Positions 16,094 through 23,364 of a DNA stretch of 30,305 nt are shown in pieces. The position numbers were made by a program, and so were the translations under genes. Below the pieces are notes generated by a model. That model was given only the letters and a program-made list of their open reading frames with translations. It made no database searches and had not been told where the DNA came from. The stretch is from Oscillospiraceae bacterium (GTDB taxonomy: Bacteria; Bacillota; Clostridia; Oscillospirales; Ruminococcaceae): positions 1 to 30,305 of the forward strand of contig JAFUWP010000033.1 of assembly GCA_017483405.1 (NCBI GenBank), written 5' to 3'. Positions within the stretch are counted from its first letter, which is position 1. Every line of letters begins with the position of its first letter.

Positions 16094-17223
16094 CAGTCAA
16101 TTTCGATAACGCCGCCACTACCTTCCCGAAACCTCCCGAAGTCCGACTCGCTGTCGAGAAAGCTCTCGTCCGCTATGGCAGTTCCGGAAGGGGCAGTCAT
16201 CCCATCGCCGTCAGGGGTTCGGAATTAATCTATTCCGCACGGGAAACTATCGCGGATTTCTTCGGCGCACAGCCGGAAAATGTTGTTTTTACGGCAAACT
16301 GCACCCATGCACTGAATCTTGCCGTTCAGGGCATCACCAAACAGGGCGGTCATGTCATCATCAGCCGGATGGAGCATAATTCTGTTGCCCGTCCCGTCTA
16401 TGCCCTTGCCAAAGCCGGAAAAATCAAATACAGCATCGCGGATGTTTCCCCTTCCGATAACCAGACTCTTGAAAATTTTGCAAAGCTCATCCGCAAAGAT
16501 ACAAAAGCCATTATCTGCACCATCGCGAGCAATGTCACCGGACAGATTCTGCCGTATCAGAAAATCGGCGCACTCTGTCAGGAGAAGAATATCTGCTTTA
16601 TCGCGGACGGCGCACAGGCCTGCGGTGTGCTCCCCGTCAGTCTGGAAACCGATAATATCAATATCCTCTGTACTGCCGGCCATAAAGGGCTTTATGGCAT
16701 TACCGGAACAGGCATTCTCATTTCGGACGGAAAATTCAGCATTCCCCCTCTGATGCAGGGCGGTTCGGGAAGTCTCTCGGCTCTGCCGGAAATGCCGGAT
16801 TTTCTGCCTGATGCTCTCGAAGCCGGTACACTCAACATCATCGGTGCGGCATCGCTCAGAGCCGGTGTTCAGTATGTTCAGAAAAAAGGCATTGAAAATA
16901 TCTACAGAACGGAAACCGCTCTCTGTGAGCACTTCTGCCGGAAACTCCGGAACATGCCGGATGTGATACTTTATCGCCATCCGGAGGCGAATTATGTGCC
17001 TATTGTATCTTTCAACATCCGGAATAAGCCGGCTGAAGAAATCGCCTCTGAACTTGCAAAACAAGGGTTCTGTCTCCGTGCCGGCCTGCACTGCGCACCG
17101 CTGGCACATTATGCCCTCGGTACGGCGGAATCCAATGCCGGAACTGTCCGCTTTGCACCTTCGGTATTCTCCGATATGACACATGTCAGCCGTCTTGCAG
17201 ATGCGGTTTCTGCCCTGCAATAA
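16090..17223 (+). CDS. Cysteine desulfurase family protein (group II, SufS-like)
   Basis: A 377-aa fold-type I PLP enzyme of aminotransferase class V. The start NFDNAATTFPKPPEV, the cofactor Lys in CTAGHKGLYG (K199), and the active-site Cys in RAGLHCAPLAHYALGT (C334) are clear, so all catalytic elements are present. It should remove sulfur (or selenium) from cysteine (or selenocysteine) as an enzyme-bound persulfide. The short Cys loop marks the group II branch, which includes the selenium-associated subfamily found with DUF3343. No SufB/C/D/U or IscU gene is beside it, so Fe-S assembly is not indicated. It is coupled to the DUF3343 gene by a four-base overlap. Confidence 0.9.
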   Translation: MTVNFDNAATTFPKPPEVRLAVEKALVRYGSSGRGSHPIAVRGSELIYSARETIADFFGAQPENVVFTANCTHALNLAVQGITKQGGHVIISRMEHNSVARPVYALAKAGKIKYSIADVSPSDNQTLENFAKLIRKDTKAIICTIASNVTGQILPYQKIGALCQEKNICFIADGAQACGVLPVSLETDNINILCTAGHKGLYGITGTGILISDGKFSIPPLMQGGSGSLSALPEMPDFLPDALEAGTLNIIGAASLRAGVQYVQKKGIENIYRTETALCEHFCRKLRNMPDVILYRHPEANYVPIVSFNIRNKPAEEIASELAKQGFCLRAGLHCAPLAHYALGTAESNAGTVRFAPSVFSDMTHVSRLADAVSALQ

Positions 17224-17229
17224 CTACTG

Positions 17230-17259
17230 CCGGAGAGTTTCTCCGCTCTCCGGTTCTTT
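17230..17259 (+). terminator. Probable terminator after the desulfurase gene
   Basis: An 8-bp GC-rich stem (17230-17237 with 17246-17253) followed by TTCTTT. The tail is imperfect, so partial readthrough into cdaA is possible. Confidence 0.55.
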
Positions 17260-17304
17260 GAAAATTTTTTATCATAACCAATCAGAAAGGAAGTGCCTTC
17301 CGCA

Positions 17305-18237
17305 ATGTCAGGACTGACAGAAATCTTAGAATCTATCTACAGTGTTGTCAAAACCATGAAGCCTGTTGATTTTGTCGATATTGCACTGATGTCCTATATT
17401 ATCTATTTCTTCCTGAAACTAATCAGGGAAACCAGAGCCGGACAGCTCTTTAAGGGCATTGCTTTCCTGCTGGTGGTTTATATTATCGGCAAATTTATAG
17501 AATTAAAATCTATTACTTATATTCTCGAACGTGTATTCAATATCGGGATTCTGGCGATTTTTATCGTCTTTCAGCCGGAAGTCCGCCGCGCTGTCGAAAA
17601 ATTAGGCCATTCCAAATTAGGCCTTCGGGCGGTGATTCCCGTTTCTCCCGATGATGAGCGCGCCAAATGGGAAAAGGCGATTGAGGAACTCAGTGAAGCC
17701 TGCGCTAAAATGGGGGCAGTCTGTACCGGTGCGATTATCGCCATTGAACGTCAGACCCGACTCGGCGAACATATTGATGAGAAAAAAGCCACATATCTCA
17801 ACGCTGTTCCCAGCGATACGCTGTTCAGAGCCATTTTCTTCCATAACGCGCCCATGCATGACGGTGCTGTCATCCTCCGTGACGGCATGGTCCTCGCCGC
17901 CGGATGTTTCTTCCCGATGCCCCAGAAAGAAGAATTTGTCGAGAAAGAACTCGGTTCGCGCCATCGTGCTGCTATCGGCATGAGCGAAAATTCTGATGCT
18001 ATCATCATTGTGGTTTCCGAAGAAACCGGTCAGATTTCTGTTGCCGAAAATGGGACTCTTACCAGAAATTTCACAAAAGAAACACTCCGTCAGTATCTTA
18101 CGGACAGGCTGATTCCCAAGCCTATCGACCAGAATCAATGGTTCAAAAAATTCCGGCAGTCTCTCAGGATGCCGTCAGCAGAGATGCAGAAAAAAGAGGT
18201 GAATTCCGAAGATGAGCAAAAACACAAAAATTCATGA
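17305..18237 (+). CDS. cdaA: Diadenylate cyclase CdaA
   Basis: A 310-aa membrane enzyme that condenses two ATP to cyclic di-AMP. Three N-terminal helices (about 22-40, 50-65 and 78-90) are followed by the DAC domain with the two catalytic signatures NAPMHDGAVIL (DGA 186-188) and SRHRAAIG (219-225). The C-terminal tail is variable. The ATG at 17305 is preferred, with AGGAAG upstream; a GTG at 17293 would sit on that site. The gene overlaps the next one, the regulator CdaR, by 26 bases, the classic cdaA-cdaR arrangement. glmM, the usual third member, is not in this window. Confidence 0.95.
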   Translation: MSGLTEILESIYSVVKTMKPVDFVDIALMSYIIYFFLKLIRETRAGQLFKGIAFLLVVYIIGKFIELKSITYILERVFNIGILAIFIVFQPEVRRAVEKLGHSKLGLRAVIPVSPDDERAKWEKAIEELSEACAKMGAVCTGAIIAIERQTRLGEHIDEKKATYLNAVPSDTLFRAIFFHNAPMHDGAVILRDGMVLAAGCFFPMPQKEEFVEKELGSRHRAAIGMSENSDAIIIVVSEETGQISVAENGTLTRNFTKETLRQYLTDRLIPKPIDQNQWFKKFRQSLRMPSAEMQKKEVNSEDEQKHKNS

Positions 18238-19582
18238 TATTCCCCGATTCTTCGGCAAATTATTCGATACAAGACCTTTTTCCATTGTGTTTTCCGTCAT
18301 GAGTGCCATTCTTATCTGGTTCGCTGTTTCGGTAACGGCCTATAAAACGACTCATGTCACGTTCTATAATATCCCCGTTTCCGAAGATATTTCCGGTACG
18401 CTCGCCGAAGCCAACGGCCTCAGTGCCGTTTCCTGCGATGTCGAAAAAGTCAATGTCGAAATCGAAGGCAACCGCTCTCAGATTGGCCGCCTGACACAGG
18501 AAGATTTAACTGCTTACCTCCAGCTCGGCAATATCAGCACCAACGGAGAATTTAATCTTGAAATCGCCGTCCGTTCCGATACCAATATTTCTTTCAATAC
18601 TAATAAAATTACTCCTGCTTATGCTACTGTCAAGCTCGATAAAATCGAAACCAGAACATTCGATGTTTCCGCATCGTTCCCGAATGTCAAAGTCAGCTCC
18701 GGACATGTCCTCAATAAAGAAGATGTTATCTGTGAACCTTCCGTTATTGAAATTACAGGCCCTTCCGCCCAGCTTGACGAAATCGCAAGAGTTGACGTTT
18801 TTTCCGATAAATCTGTAGAAATCGACAGTCTCTATTCCCTCTATGCGAGTGAGGTTAAACTCTATACCGAAGAAGGCGCGCTCATGGATACCGATAATCT
18901 CGAAATCCCCAGCACCAATTTTCAGATTAGCATTCCTGTCCTCACGCAGAAAGAACTTGCCCTTACTTATGACATCCGGAACGCGTTCAGCGGTTTCGAT
19001 TTGAACTGGCTCAGAGAACGTCTCCATCTTTCCGAAGAAAGCATCACGCTCGCATCGCAGACAAATACCGTTTTCGCCGACCGCGATAACTATAATGTCG
19101 GCTTTGTTACACTCGATGCCATTTCCCTCGAATTTTCCAAAGATTTCGAGATTGACCTGAAAGAAGATTTCATCAATCAAAGCGGTTTTCAGCAGGTGAG
19201 TCTGACGCTCGATAACGAAGGACTTGCCTCACGGGAAGTCTGGATTACCAGCGATAATATCTCGATTATCAACGCGCCGAAAGATTATGACTATCAAGTG
19301 ACTACTACCAAAATGCTGATTAACGTCATCGGCGATAAGGACGAGCTCGAAAATCTCAGTACGCAGGATATTATCGTCACCGTTGACCTGATGAACTACA
19401 ATGTTCAGCAGAGTATGACCGGCAGTCCGGATGCTACGATTTCCATCTCGCCTAAGAATGAGGATTCTTCTGATGATAACCTCGTCCGGATGTGGGCGGT
19501 CGGGAATTATCGCGTTGTGGTCGAGTTTACCGAACAGACTCCGGAAACTGTTCCGGAAACCAATTCCCCTGAAACAGAATAA
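18212..19582 (+). CDS. cdaR: YbbR-domain protein, CdaA regulator CdaR
   Basis: A 456-aa protein with an N-terminal cytoplasmic stretch, one membrane helix (about 23-43: FSIVFSVMSAILIWFAVSV) and an extracytoplasmic part made of several YbbR-type beta repeats, recognisable from the recurring pattern of NIPV, VEIEGNRSQI and VITGPSAQL-like segments. It ends in an acidic, Pro/Thr-rich tail. CdaR binds CdaA through the membrane and tunes c-di-AMP production, in some species negatively. GAGGTGA lies upstream of the ATG inside cdaA, so translation is coupled. Confidence 0.9.
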   Translation: MSKNTKIHDIPRFFGKLFDTRPFSIVFSVMSAILIWFAVSVTAYKTTHVTFYNIPVSEDISGTLAEANGLSAVSCDVEKVNVEIEGNRSQIGRLTQEDLTAYLQLGNISTNGEFNLEIAVRSDTNISFNTNKITPAYATVKLDKIETRTFDVSASFPNVKVSSGHVLNKEDVICEPSVIEITGPSAQLDEIARVDVFSDKSVEIDSLYSLYASEVKLYTEEGALMDTDNLEIPSTNFQISIPVLTQKELALTYDIRNAFSGFDLNWLRERLHLSEESITLASQTNTVFADRDNYNVGFVTLDAISLEFSKDFEIDLKEDFINQSGFQQVSLTLDNEGLASREVWITSDNISIINAPKDYDYQVTTTKMLINVIGDKDELENLSTQDIIVTVDLMNYNVQQSMTGSPDATISISPKNEDSSDDNLVRMWAVGNYRVVVEFTEQTPETVPETNSPETE

Positions 19583-19588
19583 TCACCG

Positions 19589-19621
19589 AAAAGCCCCTGA
19601 ATTCTTCATTCAGGGGCTTTT
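19589..19621. terminator. Bidirectional terminator between cdaR and mazF
   Basis: A 14-bp stem (19589-19602 with 19608-19621) whose A/T-rich base gives TTTT on both exits, between two convergent genes. Confidence 0.85.
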
Positions 19622-19628
19622 GGCAGGA

Positions 19629-19976
19629 TTAATGCAGTCCGAAACTGATGGACAGCGCATTATCCACCCGATTCATCGCACTCGAATCCAGTGAACCCAT
19701 ACGGTCTTTCAGACGCTTTTTATCAAGTGTGCGAATCTGTTCCAGAAGGACAATGCTGTCTTTCTGCAATCCGCAGGAAGATGCTTCCAGTGAAATGTGT
19801 GTCGGCAGTTTGGCCTTATCCAGACGGCTCGTGATTGCCGCCGCTATTACCGTAGGGCTGTGACGGTTTCCGACATCATTCTGTACGATAAGTACCGGAC
19901 GGATACCGCCTTGCTCTGAACCGACAACCGGACTTAAATCTGCATAATAAATTTCTCCTCGTTTCACGGACATCAT
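19629..19976 (-). CDS. mazF: MazF/PemK-type endoribonuclease toxin
   Basis: A 115-aa protein of the MazF/EndoA (NdoA) family: VKRGEIYYADLSPVVGSEQGGIRPVLIVQND, the catalytic-region Arg (R26), then TVIAAAITSRL and the LLEQIRTLDKKRL motif. These toxins cut mRNA at short sequence motifs. I take ATG 19976 as start; AAAGGAG lies 12 bases upstream and an alternative TTG sits 6 bases earlier. No antitoxin gene precedes it; the upstream 180 bases hold only the tRNA promoter and its leader. In Bacillus the antitoxin EndoAI is directly upstream. It is convergent with cdaR. Confidence 0.9.
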   Translation of the reverse strand: MMSVKRGEIYYADLSPVVGSEQGGIRPVLIVQNDVGNRHSPTVIAAAITSRLDKAKLPTHISLEASSCGLQKDSIVLLEQIRTLDKKRLKDRMGSLDSSAMNRVDNALSISFGLH

Positions 19977-20125
19977 AAGCAAAAACAACTCCTTTGAAGT
20001 TCTGGCGTTCTGTGTGACTTCTTATTGATAGTATCGCATCTGGGACGCGTTTTATACAAAGCCGGCGAAATTTTTCTACAGTCCTGCTATTAATCTATGC
20101 TGATAATTCAGGAATGTGCAGGGAC

Positions 20126-20154
20126 TTGACAAATGATAAAAAATATGCTATAAT
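20126..20154 (+). promoter_or_regulatory. Promoter of tRNA-Gln
   Basis: TTGACA (20126-20131), 17-bp spacer, TATAAT (20149-20154): full consensus, 14 bases before the tRNA. Confidence 0.92.
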
Positions 20155-20168
20155 AATTACTGTCATAC

Positions 20169-20244
20169 TGGGGCGTAGCCAAGCGGTAAGGCAACGGACT
20201 TTGACTCCGTCATCCCGTGGGTTCAAATCCCGCCGTCCCAACCA
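20169..20244 (+). tRNA. tRNA-Gln (anticodon TTG)
   Basis: A 76-nt cloverleaf with the CCA end encoded. The acceptor stem TGGGGCG pairs with CGTCCCA (one G-T wobble). The D-arm contains AGCCAAGCGGTAAGGCA. The anticodon stem ACGGA/TCCGT encloses the 7-nt loop CTTTGAC, giving anticodon TTG, which reads CAA and CAG. The T-arm has GGTTCAAATCC. The discriminator base is A. It is a single gene with its own promoter and terminator. Confidence 0.97.
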
Positions 20245-20246
20245 GT

Positions 20247-20275
20247 GCAGAAGCCTTTCCGGCTTCTGCTTTTTT
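20247..20275 (+). terminator. Terminator of tRNA-Gln
   Basis: A 9-bp stem (20247-20255 with 20261-20269), 5-nt loop and six T, starting two bases after the CCA end. The T-run touches the stop codon of the convergent sigma-like gene. Confidence 0.9.
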
Positions 20276-20604
20276 CATGATTCCAGCTTCGCATGGCGCA
20301 GATATTCCAGATAAACATGCAGAAATTTATAAATTCTGGCTTTCGCACGGGTCAGCGTCCGCGAAACACTCGATGCATCCAGATTCAGAACTCTGGCTAT
20401 CTCTTTATTGCTCATACTGTGATAATATTTCAGCAGAATGATTTCTCTCTGTCGGGATGTCAAGTCATTCTGGATAATCTGCTGTAATGCCTGTTTTGAG
20501 ATTTCAAGCTGTATCCGGTTGGTATGCGGAATTTCCAGTAAATCCTGTATCAGAGACGGGTCAGATTCCGCGATATGCTCCGGTATGCGCTGGGCAAGTT
20601 TCAT
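20275..20604 (-). CDS. Sigma-70 region 4-like DNA-binding protein
   Basis: A 109-aa protein whose C-terminal half is a sigma-70 region 4 helix-turn-helix: LTSRQREIILLKYYHSMSNKEIARVLNLDASSVSRTLTRAKARIYKFL. Region 2 (core-binding and -10 recognition) is missing, so it is not a complete sigma factor. It may be a small regulator or an accessory sigma fragment. AAGGAGG is well placed before the ATG at 20604. The gene overlaps the preceding coiled-coil gene by 44 bases and shares its promoter, which carries a LexA-like box. Similar region-4-only proteins are common in Firmicute mobile elements, but no mobility gene is seen here. Confidence 0.82.
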   Translation of the reverse strand: MKLAQRIPEHIAESDPSLIQDLLEIPHTNRIQLEISKQALQQIIQNDLTSRQREIILLKYYHSMSNKEIARVLNLDASSVSRTLTRAKARIYKFLHVYLEYLRHAKLES

Positions 20605-20815
20605 CAGGCAGTTCCTCCTTTCTGAGATGTTTTTTCATTTCGTTGATATGCACGAGCAGTTCGAGACGTTCTGTCATCAGCAAATCGCGCCGAGCTGTCA
20701 GGGCTTCGCGTTCCATAGTGAGCATGTTCTCGTCTTTCAGCAGACAGTTCAGCCGGTTGATTCTTTGCTGAAGCTGATACCTTGTCTGTTCATAGTCATA
20801 AATCAAGTCGAGCAT
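20561..20815 (-). CDS. Small coiled-coil protein co-expressed with the sigma-like gene
   Basis: An 84-aa charged protein that I do not recognise as a named family. Residues 1-70 are almost entirely heptad-like helix (LIYDYEQTRYQLQQRINRLN, then TERLELLVHINEMKKHL), so a dimeric coiled coil is likely. AAAGGAGG lies 5 bases before the ATG. It overlaps the sigma-like gene by 44 bases, which suggests joint function, possibly holding or delivering that DNA-binding protein; this is inference. The ORF runs on the strand opposite to the decarboxylase-like gene and begins about 30 bases after a LexA-like operator. Confidence 0.75.
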   Translation of the reverse strand: MLDLIYDYEQTRYQLQQRINRLNCLLKDENMLTMEREALTARRDLLMTERLELLVHINEMKKHLRKEELPDETCPAHTGAYRGI

Positions 20816-20845
20816 AAAAACCTCCTTTGTGAGTCGTACATAAAA

Positions 20846-20857
20846 GAACGTATGTTC
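20846..20857 (-). promoter_or_regulatory. LexA (SOS) box candidate
   Basis: The minus strand reads AGAACATACGTTCT around these positions; the 12-base core GAACATACGTTC fits the Gram-positive LexA/DinR pattern GAACRNRYGTTC at every position. It lies about 11-22 bases after the predicted transcription start, where a bound repressor would block the promoter. Only one such match was noticed. Confidence 0.65.
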
Positions 20858-20874
20858 TTCTTTTTATGTTTTTT

Positions 20875-20903
20875 ATTCTACAGGATTTTTTTTGATTTGT
20901 CAA
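20875..20903 (-). promoter_or_regulatory. Promoter of the coiled-coil/sigma-like pair
   Basis: On the minus strand TTGACA (20903-20898), 17-bp spacer, TAGAAT (20880-20875). It points away from the decarboxylase-like gene, whose ribosome binding site overlaps its -35 side. Confidence 0.82.
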
Positions 20904-20920
20904 TAGGAGTTTCTAAATTT

Positions 20921-22231
20921 ATGATAGAATTTTTAACCCATTTTTTGGACAATTATACCAAAAATCAGACATTCCGCGCCCACATGCCAGGCCATAAGGG
21001 GAAAAGTCTCCTTCCGGAGCTGAATCCGGCTTATGCCCGTGATATTACTGAAATCAAAGGCGCGGACAGTCTCTTTGAGGCTGATGGCATCCTCCGGCAG
21101 GCGGAACGGCAGACTGCTGAAATCTATCACGTTCCGGAATCCTGCTGGAGTGCCGGAGGTTCGACTCTTTGCATTCAAGCCATGCTCGCCCAGATGAAGG
21201 CTGAACGGAGAACAGTTATTTCTGCAAGAACTGTTCACCGAGCTTTTCTCAACAGCTGTATTCTGCTCGATTTGCCCGTGAAATGGGTCTTTCCCGAAAA
21301 CGGAAACCTCATTTCCGGAAACTATCGGGTTCAGGACTTTGAAAAAGCGTTGCAGGAAGTTTCCGCTCCGGCCTGTATCTATCTCACTTCGCCCGATTAT
21401 GCCGGAAATCTTCAGCCGATTGCCGAAATTGCGGAACTCTGCCGGAACTATCACGCGAAACTGCTTGTCGATAACGCACACGGCGCACATCTCGCATTTC
21501 TGGAAAAAAATCTGCATCCGATAGCACTCGGCGCGGATTACTGCTGTGATTCTGCTCATAAGACTCTGCCAGCCCTCACCGGAGGGGCATTTCTGCATCT
21601 CAAAGATGCCTCTCAGGTCATGCAGATAAAACAGCACATGCAGATGTTCGGCTCGACAAGCCCTTCTTATCTGATTATGCAGTCTCTCGAATCCTGTACG
21701 GCATGGCTTGCCGATTCCGGAAAAGAAAAGATTCAGTTATGTGTCCGCCGTGCCGAACGCCTGAAACAGAAATTATCTTCTGCATATCGGTTTATCGGCA
21801 GTGACCCCCTGCATCTGACCATCTCGGCAAATGGTGAACTTCTTGCCGAACAGCTCCGGAACTGCCCTTATCCTGTCGAATGTGAATATGCTGATAAAAC
21901 CTGCCTTGTATTATTATTATCTCCTGTGATGACAGAACAGGATTTTGATTATCTTGCATCGGCACTCGAATCCGTTCAGCCTGTTCTGCCGGAATGTCCT
22001 CCGCCACTCCCCGAACCGATGAAACAAATCTGCTCCCTTCGGGATGCCGGCCTTGCCCCTTTTGAAATTATCCCTCTTGAACAGGCTGAAAACAGAATCT
22101 GCGCATCTGTACAAGTACCCTGTCCGCCGGCTGTTCCCATCGCGGTCAGCGGAGAAAGATTCAGCCGCCAATGGCTGGATTTTATGGCTTTTTATGGACT
22201 TAAACAGGCCGCTGTCGTCAGAAATTCGTGA
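20921..22231 (+). CDS. Orn/Lys/Arg decarboxylase-like PLP enzyme
   Basis: A 436-aa fold-type I PLP protein of the lysine/ornithine/arginine decarboxylase group, short form (YaaO type). Marks are the N-terminal FRAHMPGHKGK (19-28), ESCWSAGGSTLCIQAM, IYLTSPDYAGN, the cofactor Asp in LLVDNAHGAH (D184), and the Schiff-base Lys in DSAHKTLPALTGG (K214). It may decarboxylate a basic amino acid to a polyamine or serve in another amino-acid reaction. The start is ATG 20921 with AGGAG 11 bases upstream; the frame stays open further upstream only over the divergent locus and has no start signals there. In Firmicutes this gene often lies near tmk-darA-holB; here darA-holB is about 4 kb away. Confidence 0.87.
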   Translation: MIEFLTHFLDNYTKNQTFRAHMPGHKGKSLLPELNPAYARDITEIKGADSLFEADGILRQAERQTAEIYHVPESCWSAGGSTLCIQAMLAQMKAERRTVISARTVHRAFLNSCILLDLPVKWVFPENGNLISGNYRVQDFEKALQEVSAPACIYLTSPDYAGNLQPIAEIAELCRNYHAKLLVDNAHGAHLAFLEKNLHPIALGADYCCDSAHKTLPALTGGAFLHLKDASQVMQIKQHMQMFGSTSPSYLIMQSLESCTAWLADSGKEKIQLCVRRAERLKQKLSSAYRFIGSDPLHLTISANGELLAEQLRNCPYPVECEYADKTCLVLLLSPVMTEQDFDYLASALESVQPVLPECPPPLPEPMKQICSLRDAGLAPFEIIPLEQAENRICASVQVPCPPAVPIAVSGERFSRQWLDFMAFYGLKQAAVVRNS

Positions 22232-22283
22232 AATGTATAATATCTGGACAAAAAAGAATTATAAAATTTGTAGATATTTGCAA

Positions 22284-22312
22284 TAGACTTTTTGTCAGAA
22301 ATGTGCTATAAT
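22284..22312 (+). promoter_or_regulatory. Promoter of the secreted surface-protein gene
   Basis: TAGACT (22284-22289), 17-bp spacer, TATAAT (22307-22312). Transcription should start near 22319, giving a leader of about 80 nt. Confidence 0.75.
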
Positions 22313-22330
22313 GACAATGAGGTTTTGTGC

Positions 22331-22361
22331 GGGTCTCCGCCCGATTCCTCGGGCAAGACTC
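22331..22361 (+). promoter_or_regulatory. Structured 5' leader hairpin
   Basis: Outer stem GGGTCT/AGACTC (22331-22336 with 22356-22361, one wobble pair) encloses inner stem GCCCGA/TCGGGC (22339-22344 with 22349-22354) with a TTCC tetraloop. There is no T-run after it, so it is not a terminator. It may stabilise the mRNA or be regulatory; it matches no riboswitch that I know. Confidence 0.6.
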
Positions 22362-22399
22362 TGAAATTATATATTATCATAAAAGGAGAATTTTTTATC

Positions 22400-23278
22400 A
22401 TGAGACTGAAAAATATGCTCGCTGTTGCAGCTGCTTTCGCGTTCTGCACTGTATCTTTCGCTTCTCTGGCCGCTAACGCAGGCGAAGAAAAAACTATCGA
22501 CTGCTCCAATGCCAGCGACCTCGGTTTAGGCGATGAGGGTAACGCTGTCCGCAGAAATATCTATAATACATGGGGCAACAATGTGACTGATATTGATGCC
22601 AATACAGCCGTTTCTGAATATATTTCCATCGAATTCACCATCAGCGGCATCGGTTCTGATTCCGCCAGAAAAGATGCTGATTCCACTACAAAATATGATG
22701 GCGATGGTACAAACTATGTTGCTTTTGTAGGCGGTTCTGTAGCTGGTACAGCTCGTCACTCCATCACCGGCGGTGACCCGACTGATGAATATATTACCAT
22801 CAGTGGTGACGGTACTTATACTGCAACATGGACACTCGGCGACCTCAGCTCCGAAAATATCAGCTGCCTGTATCTCCAGACAAATATCGACTTTACAGAT
22901 TATGTTGCTGAAGCTGACAAGGAAACTGCTGAAAAAAATAAAGATGTTGCCGCATCCGGCATCACCCTGACTATCAATTCCATCAAGACAGTAGAGCCTG
23001 ATGCTGCCGAAGAAACCAGCGAAAGCGAAACCAATGCCGAAACAGAAGGTTCTTCTGAAACAGATGCCGCTACAGAAAGCACAACAAAGGCTACTACTAC
23101 CACAACAGCAAAATCCAGCACAACAACTACTACTGCGAAATCCGCATCTACAACTGCGGCTACTACTTCCAGCACTGTTACAAATACTCCTACAGGCGAT
23201 ACTTCCGGTATTGCAGTGGTAGCATCTGTTCTGACAGCTGCCGGTGCTGCTGCTGTTGTTTCCAGAAAGAAAAAGTAA
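22400..23278 (+). CDS. Secreted Thr/Ser-rich surface protein with C-terminal anchor-like signal
   Basis: A 292-aa protein with a signal peptide (MRLKNMLAVAAAFAFCTVSF, cleavage near ANA-GEE). Residues about 30-200 form a probable beta-sandwich (VSEYISIEFTISGIGSDS, EYITISGDGTYTATWTLGDL) that resembles carbohydrate-binding modules in character, without a family I can name. Then comes a linker of E, T and A with TTTTTAKSS repeats (about 205-262). The end is TNTPTGDTSG, a hydrophobic stretch (AVVASVLTAAGAAAVV) and SRKKK, a layout like sortase sorting signals although the motif is PTGD rather than LPxTG. AAAAGGAG precedes the ATG; an in-frame upstream ATG at 22292 lies before the transcription start. 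Surface attachment is likely; ligand unknown. Confidence 0.82.
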   Translation: MRLKNMLAVAAAFAFCTVSFASLAANAGEEKTIDCSNASDLGLGDEGNAVRRNIYNTWGNNVTDIDANTAVSEYISIEFTISGIGSDSARKDADSTTKYDGDGTNYVAFVGGSVAGTARHSITGGDPTDEYITISGDGTYTATWTLGDLSSENISCLYLQTNIDFTDYVAEADKETAEKNKDVAASGITLTINSIKTVEPDAAEETSESETNAETEGSSETDAATESTTKATTTTTAKSSTTTTTAKSASTTAATTSSTVTNTPTGDTSGIAVVASVLTAAGAAAVVSRKKK

Positions 23279-23313
23279 TTTTTCTGATGATTAATATCTC
23301 AAATGGTTCAAGC

Positions 23314-23346
23314 AAAATGCCCTCTGTTCCGGAGGGCATTTTTTCT
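23314..23346 (+). terminator. Terminator after the surface-protein gene
   Basis: An 11-bp stem (23314-23324 with 23332-23342) followed by T-rich sequence. Confidence 0.85.
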
Positions 23347-23364
23347 AAGTGAGGCGATTTTATC

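Noticed and set aside
16225..17220. A 331-codon open frame on the minus strand
   Set aside because: It lies antisense to the cysteine desulfurase gene and its protein shows no recognisable domain.
20438..20920. An upstream extension of the decarboxylase-like frame
   Set aside because: It crosses the divergent coiled-coil/sigma locus and its promoter. The ATG at 20921 has its own ribosome binding site and gives the normal family N-terminus.
22313..22399. A c-di-GMP or preQ1 riboswitch in the surface-protein leader
   Set aside because: The sequence lacks the conserved core motifs of these classes, and the leader is too short for the c-di-GMP fold.
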